From positions 4,061,322 through 4,125,321 of the forward strand of contig NZ_CP039543.1 of the NCBI RefSeq assembly GCF_013085545.1: a DNA stretch of 64,000 bases, read 5' to 3'. The notes beneath the pieces are model-generated. The model was not told the origin of the DNA and did no database searches. It saw nothing but the letters and a program-made list of their open reading frames with translations. Below are positions 24,433-32,332 of this stretch, in pieces. Source of the stretch: Oceanidesulfovibrio marinus. GTDB taxonomy: Bacteria > Desulfobacterota > Desulfovibrionia > Desulfovibrionales > Desulfovibrionaceae. Every line of letters begins with the position of its first letter. The stretch's first letter is position 1. A program made the position numbers and the translations under genes.

Positions 24433-24987
24433 TCAGAACTTGCCGGCCGCGCGCCGGAAGGCGTCGGTGACTTCTTCCAGAGCCCGCTGCAACCCGCCCT
24501 TGATCTCGCGCAAAGCGCCGCCGCCCGCATGGGCGTACCCTTCGAGCTTGCCCATGAGCTCGTTGTAGGACTGCGTGTATCCGGCGATCTTCTTGGAGTA
24601 GTACTCGCGGGACTCGGTGCTGCGGATGTCCATCTCGGATTTCGTCTTTTCCAGGGATGAACGCATCTTGTGTATCTCGCGGGAGATGCGCTTCCAGTTC
24701 CAGGAGTCGGACGTACGGATTCGCTCGGAGAACTCCTTGCCAGGGCTGAAAGCGGGGCGGCTGTGCTCCGGAATGATGATGGGGTCGCCGGTCTGCGGAT
24801 TGCGGCCTTTTTTTGCGGCCATGGGCCGGACCTCGAAGGTTCCGAAGTTGCGAAGCGCCACATGGTCCCCGGCGGCAAGGGCTTCTGTAATGGAGTCGGT
24901 GATGGCGTCCAGGACGTCGGCAGCCTGCTTCTTGGATTCGAAACCGACCTCATCGTGAATCAATTGTATCAGATCCTCTTTGACCAT
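24433..24987 (-). CDS. HU/IHF-type DNA-binding protein with C-terminal coiled-coil extension
   Basis: A 184-residue protein. Residues 1-92 are a full HU-family domain (MVKEDLIQLIHDEVGFESKK, VALRNFGTFEVRPM, GRNPQTGDPIIIPEHSRPAF). The next 92 residues are a highly charged helical extension (RISREIHKMRSSLEKTKSEM, then an amphipathic C-terminus) that ordinary HU/IHF lacks; it probably forms a coiled coil. It may compact DNA while binding a partner or oligomerising. AAGGAG six bases before the ATG supports the start. It converges with the PAS kinase, six bases apart. Confidence 0.85.
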   Translation of the reverse strand: MVKEDLIQLIHDEVGFESKKQAADVLDAITDSITEALAAGDHVALRNFGTFEVRPMAAKKGRNPQTGDPIIIPEHSRPAFSPGKEFSERIRTSDSWNWKRISREIHKMRSSLEKTKSEMDIRSTESREYYSKKIAGYTQSYNELMGKLEGYAHAGGGALREIKGGLQRALEEVTDAFRRAAGKF

Positions 24988-25160
24988 ATCGCACTCCTTT
25001 TCGACAGAATATACATCAGTTATCCAAAAAATCCAACGGAATCGGCGGTTGCGCGTGTAAAAAAGTGCATTGGCGCGGGGTAGGGTTGGGATGGCGCGCC
25101 TTCAAAAAAGTGAGATATATTGGAATGTTATGCGAGAGTTGTTTTTGTTGATTAATGTAG

Positions 25161-25196
25161 GTTTCAGTTGACATCAGTTGTTTCAAAGTGATAACT
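25161..25196 (+). promoter_or_regulatory. Promoter with overlapping direct repeats
   Basis: TTGACA (25168-25173), a 17-base spacer and ATAACT (25191-25196) make a good sigma-70 promoter. TCAGTTG is repeated at 25164-25170 and 25174-25180, and GTTTCA at 25161-25166 and 25180-25185, around the -35 box, which looks like an operator. It would drive the HTH gene starting at 25287. The rest of the gap 24988-25286 is AT-rich, and I see no gene in it. Confidence 0.55.
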
Positions 25197-25286
25197 GCTG
25201 ATTGAAGTGTAGTACGGTTGAAAATCGGTATGGTTACTTTGGGTGGAACGCTCACGAGCACATAGTTTCCTACCCCCAGCGGATGC

Positions 25287-25553
25287 ATGGAAGAACGCAC
25301 TGTCTTTACCTTGAAGCAGGCCGCCGAGCTGCTCAATTGCCATACCGAGACGTTGCGCCGGGCCATCAAGGACGGTCACTTGTTCGCCGCGAAGATCGGC
25401 AAGGAGTATCGGATCTCCAAAACCGATCTCGAAGATTACTGGACAGCCAAGGGCGGCGGCGCCCTGTTCGACGATTCGCCCAGGCCGGAGCGGCCGGCTG
25501 TCAAAAATAAGAAGGACAAGGGCGGCCCGGAACAGTTCAAACTGCCCACATGA
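25287..25553 (+). CDS. Excisionase/MerR-type helix-turn-helix protein
   Basis: An 88-residue protein with an HTH_17 (excisionase-family) domain in residues 6-55: FTLKQAAELLNCHTETLRRA, then GKEYRISKTDLEDYW. A basic, disordered tail follows. Such proteins are small DNA-binding regulators, sometimes mobile-element directionality factors, but no integrase is nearby. The ribosome binding site is weak, and an ATG four bases earlier is out of frame. Its stop is 26 bases before the next gene, so the two form an operon. Confidence 0.8.
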   Translation: MEERTVFTLKQAAELLNCHTETLRRAIKDGHLFAAKIGKEYRISKTDLEDYWTAKGGGALFDDSPRPERPAVKNKKDKGGPEQFKLPT

Positions 25554-25579
25554 AGCCGCACCGCAAGGAGGGTGACACA

Positions 25580-25978
25580 ATGGAAGAAAAACGCGCACAA
25601 GACTCGGGTGCTTTTGAAGAGATCACCCTGGTCAATGATGCTGGGGCCAGCCTTGTCTTCCGCGGCAGGGTCCAGGCTGAGAATTCCTTCTACGATGGGG
25701 ATTCCGGCACGCTCACGGTGCAGCGGCTCTATGTCACCAGCGACGGCCACCAGGCCTACTCCGTCGTCAGCGGCGCCGGCGCCTCCAAGGAACGCCGCGC
25801 CTACATCATCAAGCGCGAAGGCCAGCTCTGCCGCATCAACAACGGCCTCTTCGACGTCACCATCAACGCTGCCGATCTGCTGACGGCGGTCAAGGGGCTC
25901 TGCGGTCTGCAGGACGATGCCGGCCAGGCCGAGTTCCTTGGCGAGGCGCTCTCGAAAGACATCGCAGCCAACGAGTAG
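25580..25978 (+). CDS. Hypothetical protein (132 aa)
   Basis: AAGGAGG eight bases before the ATG at 25580 favours this start; an ATG at 25550 overlaps the previous stop (ATGA) but lacks a site. The sequence (FEEITLVNDAGASLVFRGRV, LTVQRLYVTSDGHQAYSVVS) is a regular beta pattern with a short helical end. I do not recognise it. Coupling to the HTH gene suggests a shared function or regulation. Confidence 0.65.
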   Translation: MEEKRAQDSGAFEEITLVNDAGASLVFRGRVQAENSFYDGDSGTLTVQRLYVTSDGHQAYSVVSGAGASKERRAYIIKREGQLCRINNGLFDVTINAADLLTAVKGLCGLQDDAGQAEFLGEALSKDIAANE

Positions 25979-26086
25979 CATTGGCTGTCCATCGTGTCGC
26001 CGGTGTTACGGATTATGCCGAACATCCCGGCTGCTTGCGCTTTTCCCAAATCGTGATATTTCGAAAAAGAAGCGGGTAAAGCGCCG

Positions 26087-26108
26087 TGAAACGTGGTATA
26101 CAGTTTCA
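26087..26108 (+). promoter_or_regulatory. Dyad TGAAAC-N10-GTTTCA over an extended -10
   Basis: The two half-sites (26087-26092, 26103-26108) flank TG-G-TATACA (26094-26102), an extended -10 element without a clear -35. A dyad placed across a -10 is typical of a repressor operator. It lies 72 bases upstream of the CBM48 gene. Confidence 0.45.
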
Positions 26109-26179
26109 TGGTGCGGGTGTGCCCGCGTACTGACCGGATATCGCATGACTACAGCGCGCGCGACAGCGAGGAGAGGACA

Positions 26180-26488
26180 ATGCCTGTCAGCAAGAAGTAT
26201 CTGAAATCCAAGCCTGTTTGCAAAGTGACCTTCAAGCTTCCCAAGGAAGCCTCCGAGGGTGTGGATAAAGCCAGCCTTGTCGGCGACTTCAACGACTGGG
26301 ACAAGGATGCCGCGCCCATGAAGAAGCTCAAGACCGGCGGCTTCACGCTCACGCTCGATCTGGACGTGGGCAAGGAGTACCACTACCGTTTTCTCATGGA
26401 TGGCGAGAAGTGGGAGAACGACTGGGAAGCTGACAAGTATGCGTACAGCCCGTACGCCAGCGCCGACAATTCCGTGGTCGTCGTCTAG
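26180..26488 (+). CDS. Stand-alone CBM48/AMPK-type glycogen-binding protein
   Basis: A 102-residue single-domain protein of the isoamylase N-terminal/CBM48 family: VCKVTFKLP, ASLVGDFNDWD, MKKLKTGGFTLTLDL and YHYRFLMDGEKWENDWEADK. In larger proteins this domain binds alpha-glucan; alone it may target glycogen or a protein partner. A purine-rich site (GAGGAGAGGACA) precedes the ATG. No glycogen enzymes are adjacent. Confidence 0.87.
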   Translation: MPVSKKYLKSKPVCKVTFKLPKEASEGVDKASLVGDFNDWDKDAAPMKKLKTGGFTLTLDLDVGKEYHYRFLMDGEKWENDWEADKYAYSPYASADNSVVVV

Positions 26489-26668
26489 GCTCGGGGAAGT
26501 CGCCGTGCGCGGCCGCCTTTGAATGGCGGCTGCCTCATTGGCCGTATGCGGCCACGATGCATGTGGCGGTGCACCGGTAGCGCCGACGTTGCATCTGTCT
26601 GCGCCGATTCCGGAGCCATCGTTCAAGTCCGCTCCGATCTTGCTGGAGTATTTTTCGGGTAGAAGCGC

Positions 26669-27448
26669 ATGAGCAAGAACCTTCGAGCACCAGACGCCTC
26701 CGGCGAGGAGATAGACGCAGCCGCCGTGCTCGCACGCATGCTCGATATCACCGGCGCGTCTTCCCAGACAGAGCTCGCCGATATCCTCGGCGTGGGCAAG
26801 GCCGCCATCTCCGACGCCAAGACCCGCGGCGCCGTGCCCGCCTCCTGGCTGCTCAGGCTCAGCCGGTCCCCATACAACGCCAATCCAGTCTGGCTGGAGC
26901 TCGGCCTGGAGCCAAGGCGCATCCAGACGCGCTCCGCCGCGCAGGATTCCACGCCGCCCCTGCTGCGCGCCGCCATGGCTCCGCAGCCCGAGGCTGGCGA
27001 GAGCTCTGTCCCCCAAAAGCCGCAGCAATCCGCCCAGAAATCATCCACTTCCCATGGCGCGGTGCCCGTGGCCCGGCTGGCCCTGGCTGCGCGCGGCGAC
27101 GCCCTGGCTCTGGATGGCGCGGCCGTCTCGCCGTTCACCTTTGCACCGTCGTTCCTGGAGAGCCTGGGCGATCCTTCGTCCATGCGCCTGGTGGGTGTGG
27201 AGCACGATGGGGCCGTGCCGGGCGGCTCACGCGGGGACTGGCTGCTGGTGGACGAGTCGCGCACGGACATCCTGGAGGGAGCCCTGCATGTGCTGCGCCT
27301 GGGACCGGACGTGGTGGTGCGGCGGATACGGCGGAAGGCGGACGAGATCGTCCTCCTGGCGGATGAGCGCGAGGAATGCCTGCCCGCCATACGCCACGGG
27401 CTCGATGTGCTGGGGGTTGTGGTCTGGGCCGGCCGGAAGATGCCATAG
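26669..27448 (+). CDS. CI-like HTH repressor with degenerate S24 peptidase domain
   Basis: A 259-residue protein. The N-terminal bacteriophage-CI HTH (about 15-75: LARMLDITGASSQTELADIL, GKAAISDAKTRG, PASWLLRLS) is followed by a Pro/Gln/Ser-rich linker and a LexA-like C-terminal fold. In that fold the segment before GDWLLVDESR reads VGVEHDGAVPGGSRG, with no Ser in the GDSMEP position, and the usual V-K-R near the catalytic Lys is VVVRRIRR. It is therefore probably unable to self-cleave. It could regulate nearby genes that carry the TGAAAC dyads (speculative). Confidence 0.78.
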   Translation: MSKNLRAPDASGEEIDAAAVLARMLDITGASSQTELADILGVGKAAISDAKTRGAVPASWLLRLSRSPYNANPVWLELGLEPRRIQTRSAAQDSTPPLLRAAMAPQPEAGESSVPQKPQQSAQKSSTSHGAVPVARLALAARGDALALDGAAVSPFTFAPSFLESLGDPSSMRLVGVEHDGAVPGGSRGDWLLVDESRTDILEGALHVLRLGPDVVVRRIRRKADEIVLLADEREECLPAIRHGLDVLGVVVWAGRKMP

Positions 27449-27504
27449 CCCGGGCCGTTGCCGGCCGTGGTGACGACGAAGGAATGGCGCCGGCTTTGTG
27501 CCGG

Positions 27505-27852
27505 TTACTCCTCGATATTGAAGTACTGGGTCAGCTGGACGAGCGAGAGGATTTTGCGCACCTGCAGGCTGGGGTTGGTCAGCCGCATGTTCACATTCAG
27601 CTCCTTGCTCCGTTTGCGCAGAACCACAAGGCTGCTGATGCCGGTGGAATCCATGAACGACGTGTTCGAGAGGTCGACCACGATTTCGTGCACTCCGTCC
27701 TGCGATGCACGGTCGAGCGCCTTCACCATTTCCTGCTTCAGGTCGGGAGTCTGCTTGAGCGTCACTTCGCCTTCGAGCTGGATGACAAGGGTGTCGTCCT
27801 TGATCTCGATAGAGTATGTGTTCTTCGGACGTGATTTCCTGGGAGGCGTCAT
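27505..27852 (-). CDS. STAS-domain anti-sigma factor antagonist
   Basis: A 115-residue STAS protein of the SpoIIAA/RsbV type. The phosphorylatable Ser sits in DLSNTSFMDSTGISSL, and the strand-helix order is standard. It would bind and be inactivated by a serine-kinase anti-sigma factor, which is not encoded nearby. GGAG four to five bases before the ATG at 27852 sets the start. The N-terminus has a short basic extension (TPPRKSRPK). It converges with the CI-like gene. Confidence 0.88.
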   Translation of the reverse strand: MTPPRKSRPKNTYSIEIKDDTLVIQLEGEVTLKQTPDLKQEMVKALDRASQDGVHEIVVDLSNTSFMDSTGISSLVVLRKRSKELNVNMRLTNPSLQVRKILSLVQLTQYFNIEE

Positions 27853-27977
27853 GGAATCTCCGCATTGCCGGGGAAGGTCCACCACGGCGTCCCGGCTGAA
27901 ATGGTTTGATGACTAACCTCCTGATATGTCATTTTTTCACGTGGCGCAAGCCTTTGCCGGGCTTTGAAAAAGCTCTG

Positions 27978-28013
27978 GACTCCCCACCGGGCTTGGGGTA
28001 GTCAACTGACCCC
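27978..28013. other. Two mutually exclusive hairpins upstream of the bactofilin gene
   Basis: GACTCCCCA (27978-27986) can pair with TGGGG-AGTC (27994-28003, one bulged T). The same GGGGTAGT can instead pair with ACT-G-ACCCC (28006-28013). They lie about 90 bases before the bactofilin start in the divergent gap 27853-28103. They could act as an attenuator-like switch or be coincidental. Confidence 0.35.
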
Positions 28014-28103
28014 ATACAGCGGTAGCCGGAATCCGCATGAAATCTGCGCGGAAGACCACGCCGCAATCCGGGCGGTTGCTCCTGCTGTATGGAGAATGTA
28101 CTC

Positions 28104-28523
28104 ATGGCCGTAAAAAACGATATCCACGCTTTTCTTGGCACAGGGACCAGCTTTGAAGGCACGCTTCGCTTTCAGGGCATGGTGCGCATCGACAGCAAGT
28201 TCGAGGGCACCGTCGAATCCGAGGGCATGCTCGTGCTGGGTGAAAAGGCGCACATCAAAGGCTCCGTCACTGTCGGGCAGCTGGTCTCGGCCGGCACGGT
28301 TGATGGCGAGCTTGTGGCCACTGTCAGCGCCACCCTGCAGAAAGGCTCTCTGTTTCTGGGCACCCTGACCACGCCCACCATCAATATGGAAGAGGGCGCC
28401 CGTTTCGAGGGCCGCGTCATCATGAACAAGGAAAAGCCCAGCGACCCCGTCAGGCCCGTTTCTCCGGGCGAGGGGGGCGACGCCTTCAGCTCGAAAGAGA
28501 AGAAGTCCTGGTTCAAGCGCTGA
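28104..28523 (+). CDS. Bactofilin
   Basis: A 139-residue bactofilin (DUF583): a beta-helix domain with short repeating strands (FEGTLRFQGMVRIDSKFEGT, then LVLGEKAHIKGSVTVGQLVS) flanked by short disordered ends, the C-terminal one rich in Lys and Pro. Bactofilins self-assemble into nucleotide-free filaments that position cell-wall or motility proteins. The ATG at 28104 has GGAG nine bases upstream; an ATG at 28089 is possible but has no site. Confidence 0.9.
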   Translation: MAVKNDIHAFLGTGTSFEGTLRFQGMVRIDSKFEGTVESEGMLVLGEKAHIKGSVTVGQLVSAGTVDGELVATVSATLQKGSLFLGTLTTPTINMEEGARFEGRVIMNKEKPSDPVRPVSPGEGGDAFSSKEKKSWFKR

Positions 28524-28547
28524 CGCGCAGCCGGATCGAGAATGAAT

Positions 28548-28577
28548 CAAAAAAGCCGACCCGGAAAACCGGGCCGG
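28548..28577 (-). terminator. Intrinsic terminator
   Basis: GCCGACCCGG (28554-28563) and CCGGGCCGGC (28568-28577) form a 10-bp stem (one mismatch) with an AAAA loop. On the minus strand it is followed by TTTTTT (28553-28548). It ends the 77-aa gene and may also stop bactofilin transcription. Confidence 0.85.
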
Positions 28578-28599
28578 CTCTCTGCCGCATGATCGCGCT

Positions 28600-28833
28600 T
28601 CAGTAGTGACGCCACGTGCCGGGCGCTTCGCGCAGGTACTGGTCGAACTCCTCGCTTACGCCGATACGCACCTCGTCGTCGGTCTTGGCGACCTGCACAT
28701 TCAGTTCCGGGTCAAGCCCGGAGTCCAGCGCCAGCTCTTCCAGGTGCCGGCGCGTCTTGTCCGCCTTCAGGCGGATATCATCGTTCTTTTCGTACGATTC
28801 CCTGGGAAATCGCGCTGCTGTGATGTAGTACAT
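28600..28833 (-). CDS. Small hypothetical protein (77 aa)
   Basis: A 77-residue charged protein (MYYITAARFPRESYEKNDDI start). GGAGG five bases before the ATG at 28833 and the downstream terminator make it convincing as a gene. It lies 73 bases after the transglutaminase stop on the same strand, so it may be the last gene of that operon or separate. A short middle helix (TRRHLEELALDSG) and a beta end (VRIGVSEEFDQYLR) can be guessed; no family recognised. Confidence 0.65.
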   Translation of the reverse strand: MYYITAARFPRESYEKNDDIRLKADKTRRHLEELALDSGLDPELNVQVAKTDDEVRIGVSEEFDQYLREAPGTWRHY

Positions 28834-28906
28834 ACGACCCTCCTTGGCTTCAGGCGGGCTCGTTGATCTATAGAGCGTGTCCCGTCTACTATTCAGAAAA
28901 TAATTT

Positions 28907-30919
28907 TCAGTCGCGGTTTTGCAATGGGGTGTTTTTCGGGCTCCCTTTGCCAGCCTCGCCGGCCGCGGTCTCCAGCTCCGATCTGAGCGCCTCGTCGCGG
29001 TCGGGATCGCGCCTGGGGTCGAAGCGGTAGCGGTAGTGCAGCCGTGCGGCCGGGACCAGGTGCATGGCGCCGGCGCGGGCAAGCCAGGCCAGAACGGGCT
29101 CTCCCGGCCTGCGCGACATGCGGCGCTCCACCTCGGCGATGCTTGTGTAGAACGGTGAGTCCGCGCCAAAGGCCGCGGCGCGTCTGCTGCGGCGCGTTTC
29201 CGCCATGCGCCGGCGGCGCAATCCACCACGCCTCGCAATTCGTACGATCAGGAAGACGGCCAGCAGCCCTGCGCCGGCCAGCAGCCATCCCCGCGCGGCC
29301 GAGTTCTGCGCCGCGTAACGCCAGCGCATGAACGCAAAGGCGGCGTCCGCCCGCCAGTCCCACAGCCATTGCAGGGGCGAGAGGGCTTCCGTGTCTTCCG
29401 GGAGCCACAAAGGCGGCGTGGGGTCGATGTCCATCCACCGTTCGCCGGACCAGTAGCGTGGCCAGGAGTGGGCGTGGCTCTCGCGCACCAGGTAGATGCC
29501 GGGATCGGGGCCGGGCTCCCACACGGCGTAACCCATGGTGTAGCGCGCCGGGATGCCGGCCTGGCGGAGCAACAGGGTCGCGGCCGTGGCGAAGTACTCG
29601 CAGTGGCCGCTGCGCGAGACGGTGAGGAACTCCTGGAGTGGCGTCAGCTCCGGCCGGTTGCGCTCCAGCACGACCGAGTAGCTGAAGTTGGTGTGGAAGT
29701 ACTGCTGCACGCGGCGGGCGGCCTCTGCCGGCTCGAGGTCCCGCAGACCCAGCCTTTGTACGATAGGTTCCAGGACGTCGCGATTTGCGGGCGTCACCAG
29801 GCCGTCGATGGGCAGCGGGGAGCCGAGACGGTGCGCGCCGGCGCGCATGGTCGCGTTGTAGGCGATGAAGCCTGGTGCGTCGTCCACCAGCACGGCGCCC
29901 AGGCCGCTGGTCTCCACCACATCCGCGCCCATGCCGGCGATGGAGGCGGTATGGGGCGGCAGGGGCAAGAGCCCTTCGCCCCGCACGAGATCCTGGAAGA
30001 TGCGGATGGAGGGTGAGCCCTCGCTGGCTGGGACATCGCCGGCAGTCTGGGCTCCAGGGGAGAGCACGTACTCATCCGTTTCCGGCACAGGCTCCAGGGG
30101 CACGAAGGTGGCGTTGGACGCGGTCCAGTTCGAGCCATCGAAGAAGTTGTAGGCCGACGTGGCCAGGTAGAGCGGCGGCCGCATTCCGTGTGGCAGCTCC
30201 ACGCGCAGCACGATGCGCCGCGAGATCTTGAGCTCACCGATCTCGTCGATGGCCGTGCGTACTTCGAAGGGGCCCTTGATCATGCGTTGGGCATAGGCTC
30301 GCGCCCAGCGCTGGGCGCGCTCGATGCCGTCCTGGGTGACGAACCCCGTGGACAGGGCCAGCACGAGGATGATGAAAAAGAGGGACGGCCGTCCGCGCGC
30401 CGGCCGGTTGGCGAACAGGAAGAGGGCAGTGAGGACGGCGATGGCCGGGTAGAAGAGCAGGCGCTGCGGGTTGGCCCCGGCAGCTGCCACACAGGCCATG
30501 CCCGCATAGACAGGCAGGAAGTCGAACCCTGCGCGCAGGCTGTCGGGCGCGGTATTTGCGTCTGGTCTGCGCCGTCCAGGCAACCGCGCCAGGGCGGAAA
30601 AGGGGATGCGATTGCGCCGGCTGTACGCCTGGGCCAGGGCCAGGGGCGCGAAGACCAGGGGCAGCCAGAGCAGCAGGGTTTTGCCCACGGGCGGGTCGTC
30701 CGGCGAGAGAAACAGGAACAGCGCGGACCCGGCCGCGATAAGCAGGCAGCAGTCGAAAAACAGGGTCACGGCCTGGTCTGAGAGCTCCAGCACGGCGCGG
30801 GAGCGCGTGAGCCAGCGGAGCTCGAACCCTGCGGCCAGGGCGGCCCCGGTCCAGAGCATGCCGGTTGCGTAGCCCCAGAGAAGCAGGCTGAGGCCGATGA
30901 GGAGGGGCGGCGTTTTCAT
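28907..30919 (-). CDS. Membrane-bound transglutaminase-like protein
   Basis: A 670-residue protein of the DUF3488/TgpA type. About seven N-terminal membrane segments precede a periplasmic transglutaminase-like domain with the catalytic triad Cys (RSGHCEYFATAA), His (ESHAHSWPRYW) and Asp (WMDIDPTP). A further membrane segment (RGWLLAGAGLLAVFLIVRI) and a cytosolic tail follow. The ATG at 30919 overlaps the DUF58 stop (ATGA). In MoxR-DUF58-transglutaminase clusters these are thought to work together on an envelope or secreted substrate; here the three lipoproteins upstream are candidate substrates. Confidence 0.9.
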   Translation of the reverse strand: MKTPPLLIGLSLLLWGYATGMLWTGAALAAGFELRWLTRSRAVLELSDQAVTLFFDCCLLIAAGSALFLFLSPDDPPVGKTLLLWLPLVFAPLALAQAYSRRNRIPFSALARLPGRRRPDANTAPDSLRAGFDFLPVYAGMACVAAAGANPQRLLFYPAIAVLTALFLFANRPARGRPSLFFIILVLALSTGFVTQDGIERAQRWARAYAQRMIKGPFEVRTAIDEIGELKISRRIVLRVELPHGMRPPLYLATSAYNFFDGSNWTASNATFVPLEPVPETDEYVLSPGAQTAGDVPASEGSPSIRIFQDLVRGEGLLPLPPHTASIAGMGADVVETSGLGAVLVDDAPGFIAYNATMRAGAHRLGSPLPIDGLVTPANRDVLEPIVQRLGLRDLEPAEAARRVQQYFHTNFSYSVVLERNRPELTPLQEFLTVSRSGHCEYFATAATLLLRQAGIPARYTMGYAVWEPGPDPGIYLVRESHAHSWPRYWSGERWMDIDPTPPLWLPEDTEALSPLQWLWDWRADAAFAFMRWRYAAQNSAARGWLLAGAGLLAVFLIVRIARRGGLRRRRMAETRRSRRAAAFGADSPFYTSIAEVERRMSRRPGEPVLAWLARAGAMHLVPAARLHYRYRFDPRRDPDRDEALRSELETAAGEAGKGSPKNTPLQNRD

Positions 30920-32265
30920 AGCGCGGCGATGTCCTCCTCCAACCGCTGCGGCCGGATAATGCCGTCGGGCTGCGGCAGGCTGCGCATGGCTGCGCTCGGC
31001 GGATCGGCCGCAAGAATGGCGCGGACCTCCAGGCCAGCGGCGCGCAGACGGTCCACAAGCTGCCGGCGGCGGACATCCCAGGCCAGCAGCACCAGGATGA
31101 CGCCGCCGACAAACGGCGCATGGTTCAGCACCACGCGCTCCAGCACGTCCATGGGCTTGTCCAGGCACGGCTCCACAGCGGCCAGCGCTTCCAGCAGGGC
31201 CTGCTCGTCCCCGCGGCCGCGCTCCGCACTGACCTGCCGGGCCTCGTCGGCCACGAACAAGAGGTCGAGCACGGTGTCCTGCTGCCGCCGGGCCACGGCA
31301 AGGGAAGCGGCCACGCTCACCGCTGCCTCGAACTGCTCTTCATGGATGGCGGCGGCAGTCGAACGTTTGGCTGATCCATCCGGCGCATTCTGGCGGGCAT
31401 CCTCCCCGGCCGCCTCTGCCCACTGCGACGGCGGCGGGTAGGGAAAGGTGTCCAACACCAGGGCCAGCCGCGTCAGGTACTCGTCCTGGAACTCCTTGAC
31501 CTTGGGTTCGCCGAAGCGGGCGAAGCTGGGCCAGTGGATGTGCCGCACCGGGTCGCCGGGGCGGTAGTCTCGCAGGCCGGCGAACTCCTGGGAGTCGCCG
31601 GAGGCTATGGTGGTTCGCTGGCCGCGTGGCTGGTAGCGGCGTCCGGCGCGCAGGTCCAACGGCGGGGCGGGATAGGTCCGCGGCAGCACCACCAGGGTCT
31701 CGGGCGCGGGAATGTGCAAAAGTCCTTTATACAGGCCCAGGGGGTCCACCAGCCCGACCATTGCTCCATCAAAGCGCAGCAGGCCGCGCGACACGGGCAG
31801 GAGTTGCATGGCCACGGAGCGCGACTGGCCGGGGGCGAGGGCATCCACCGGGGTGGATACGCTACGGACGCGGCGCGTTGGGGACGCGTTATCGGGCCAG
31901 GCAATGTCCTCGGCCAGCTCCAGGGACCTGGCTTCGCGATCCCCGGTGTTGGTCAGCCGCACGACGTAGCGCAGTGGCACGCCGGCCGTGGCGTGCCGCG
32001 GAAGGATGCGGCGCACGCCGAAGCTGCCCCGCCGCGCCAGACCCAGCACCACGGCGAAGAAGAGCAGGGCGATGCACAGGCCAAAGAGCTGGTAGTTCAG
32101 GGTGGCGCGGGTATCCACCACAAAGATGATGGTCACGCCGTAGCCAAGCAGCACGAGCTTGCCCGCCGTGGTGAGGCGCGAGAGCGTCCACGCCGACTTG
32201 CGCGCGGCGAACCGGGCAAGGCGGGCGCGAAGGGGGAGAGCTGTGCTGGTTCGTTGCTGCGCCAT
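30916..32265 (-). CDS. DUF58-domain protein
   Basis: A 449-residue protein. Two adjacent membrane segments near residues 35-80 (LVLLGYGVTIIFVV, FGLCIALLFFAVVLGL) precede a beta-rich region and the DUF58 signature EFAGLRDYRPGDPVRHIHW with a vWA-like domain after it. A poorly conserved linker (about 290-320) interrupts the vWA part. DUF58 proteins pair with MoxR AAA+ ATPases. The ATG at 32265 starts just before the basic RARLARFAARKSAW stretch; no strong ribosome binding site is seen. Confidence 0.87.
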   Translation of the reverse strand: MAQQRTSTALPLRARLARFAARKSAWTLSRLTTAGKLVLLGYGVTIIFVVDTRATLNYQLFGLCIALLFFAVVLGLARRGSFGVRRILPRHATAGVPLRYVVRLTNTGDREARSLELAEDIAWPDNASPTRRVRSVSTPVDALAPGQSRSVAMQLLPVSRGLLRFDGAMVGLVDPLGLYKGLLHIPAPETLVVLPRTYPAPPLDLRAGRRYQPRGQRTTIASGDSQEFAGLRDYRPGDPVRHIHWPSFARFGEPKVKEFQDEYLTRLALVLDTFPYPPPSQWAEAAGEDARQNAPDGSAKRSTAAAIHEEQFEAAVSVAASLAVARRQQDTVLDLLFVADEARQVSAERGRGDEQALLEALAAVEPCLDKPMDVLERVVLNHAPFVGGVILVLLAWDVRRRQLVDRLRAAGLEVRAILAADPPSAAMRSLPQPDGIIRPQRLEEDIAAL

Positions 32266-32332
32266 GCGGCACCACCATATCACAACCGGAGCCTGACTCC
32301 GCACTTCCGGGTTCAGACCGGCAGGGCGGCGA

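Noticed and set aside
25287-27448. Prophage remnant (excisionase-like HTH plus CI-like repressor)
   Set aside because: No integrase, attachment repeats or structural phage genes nearby; base composition of the genes resembles their neighbours.
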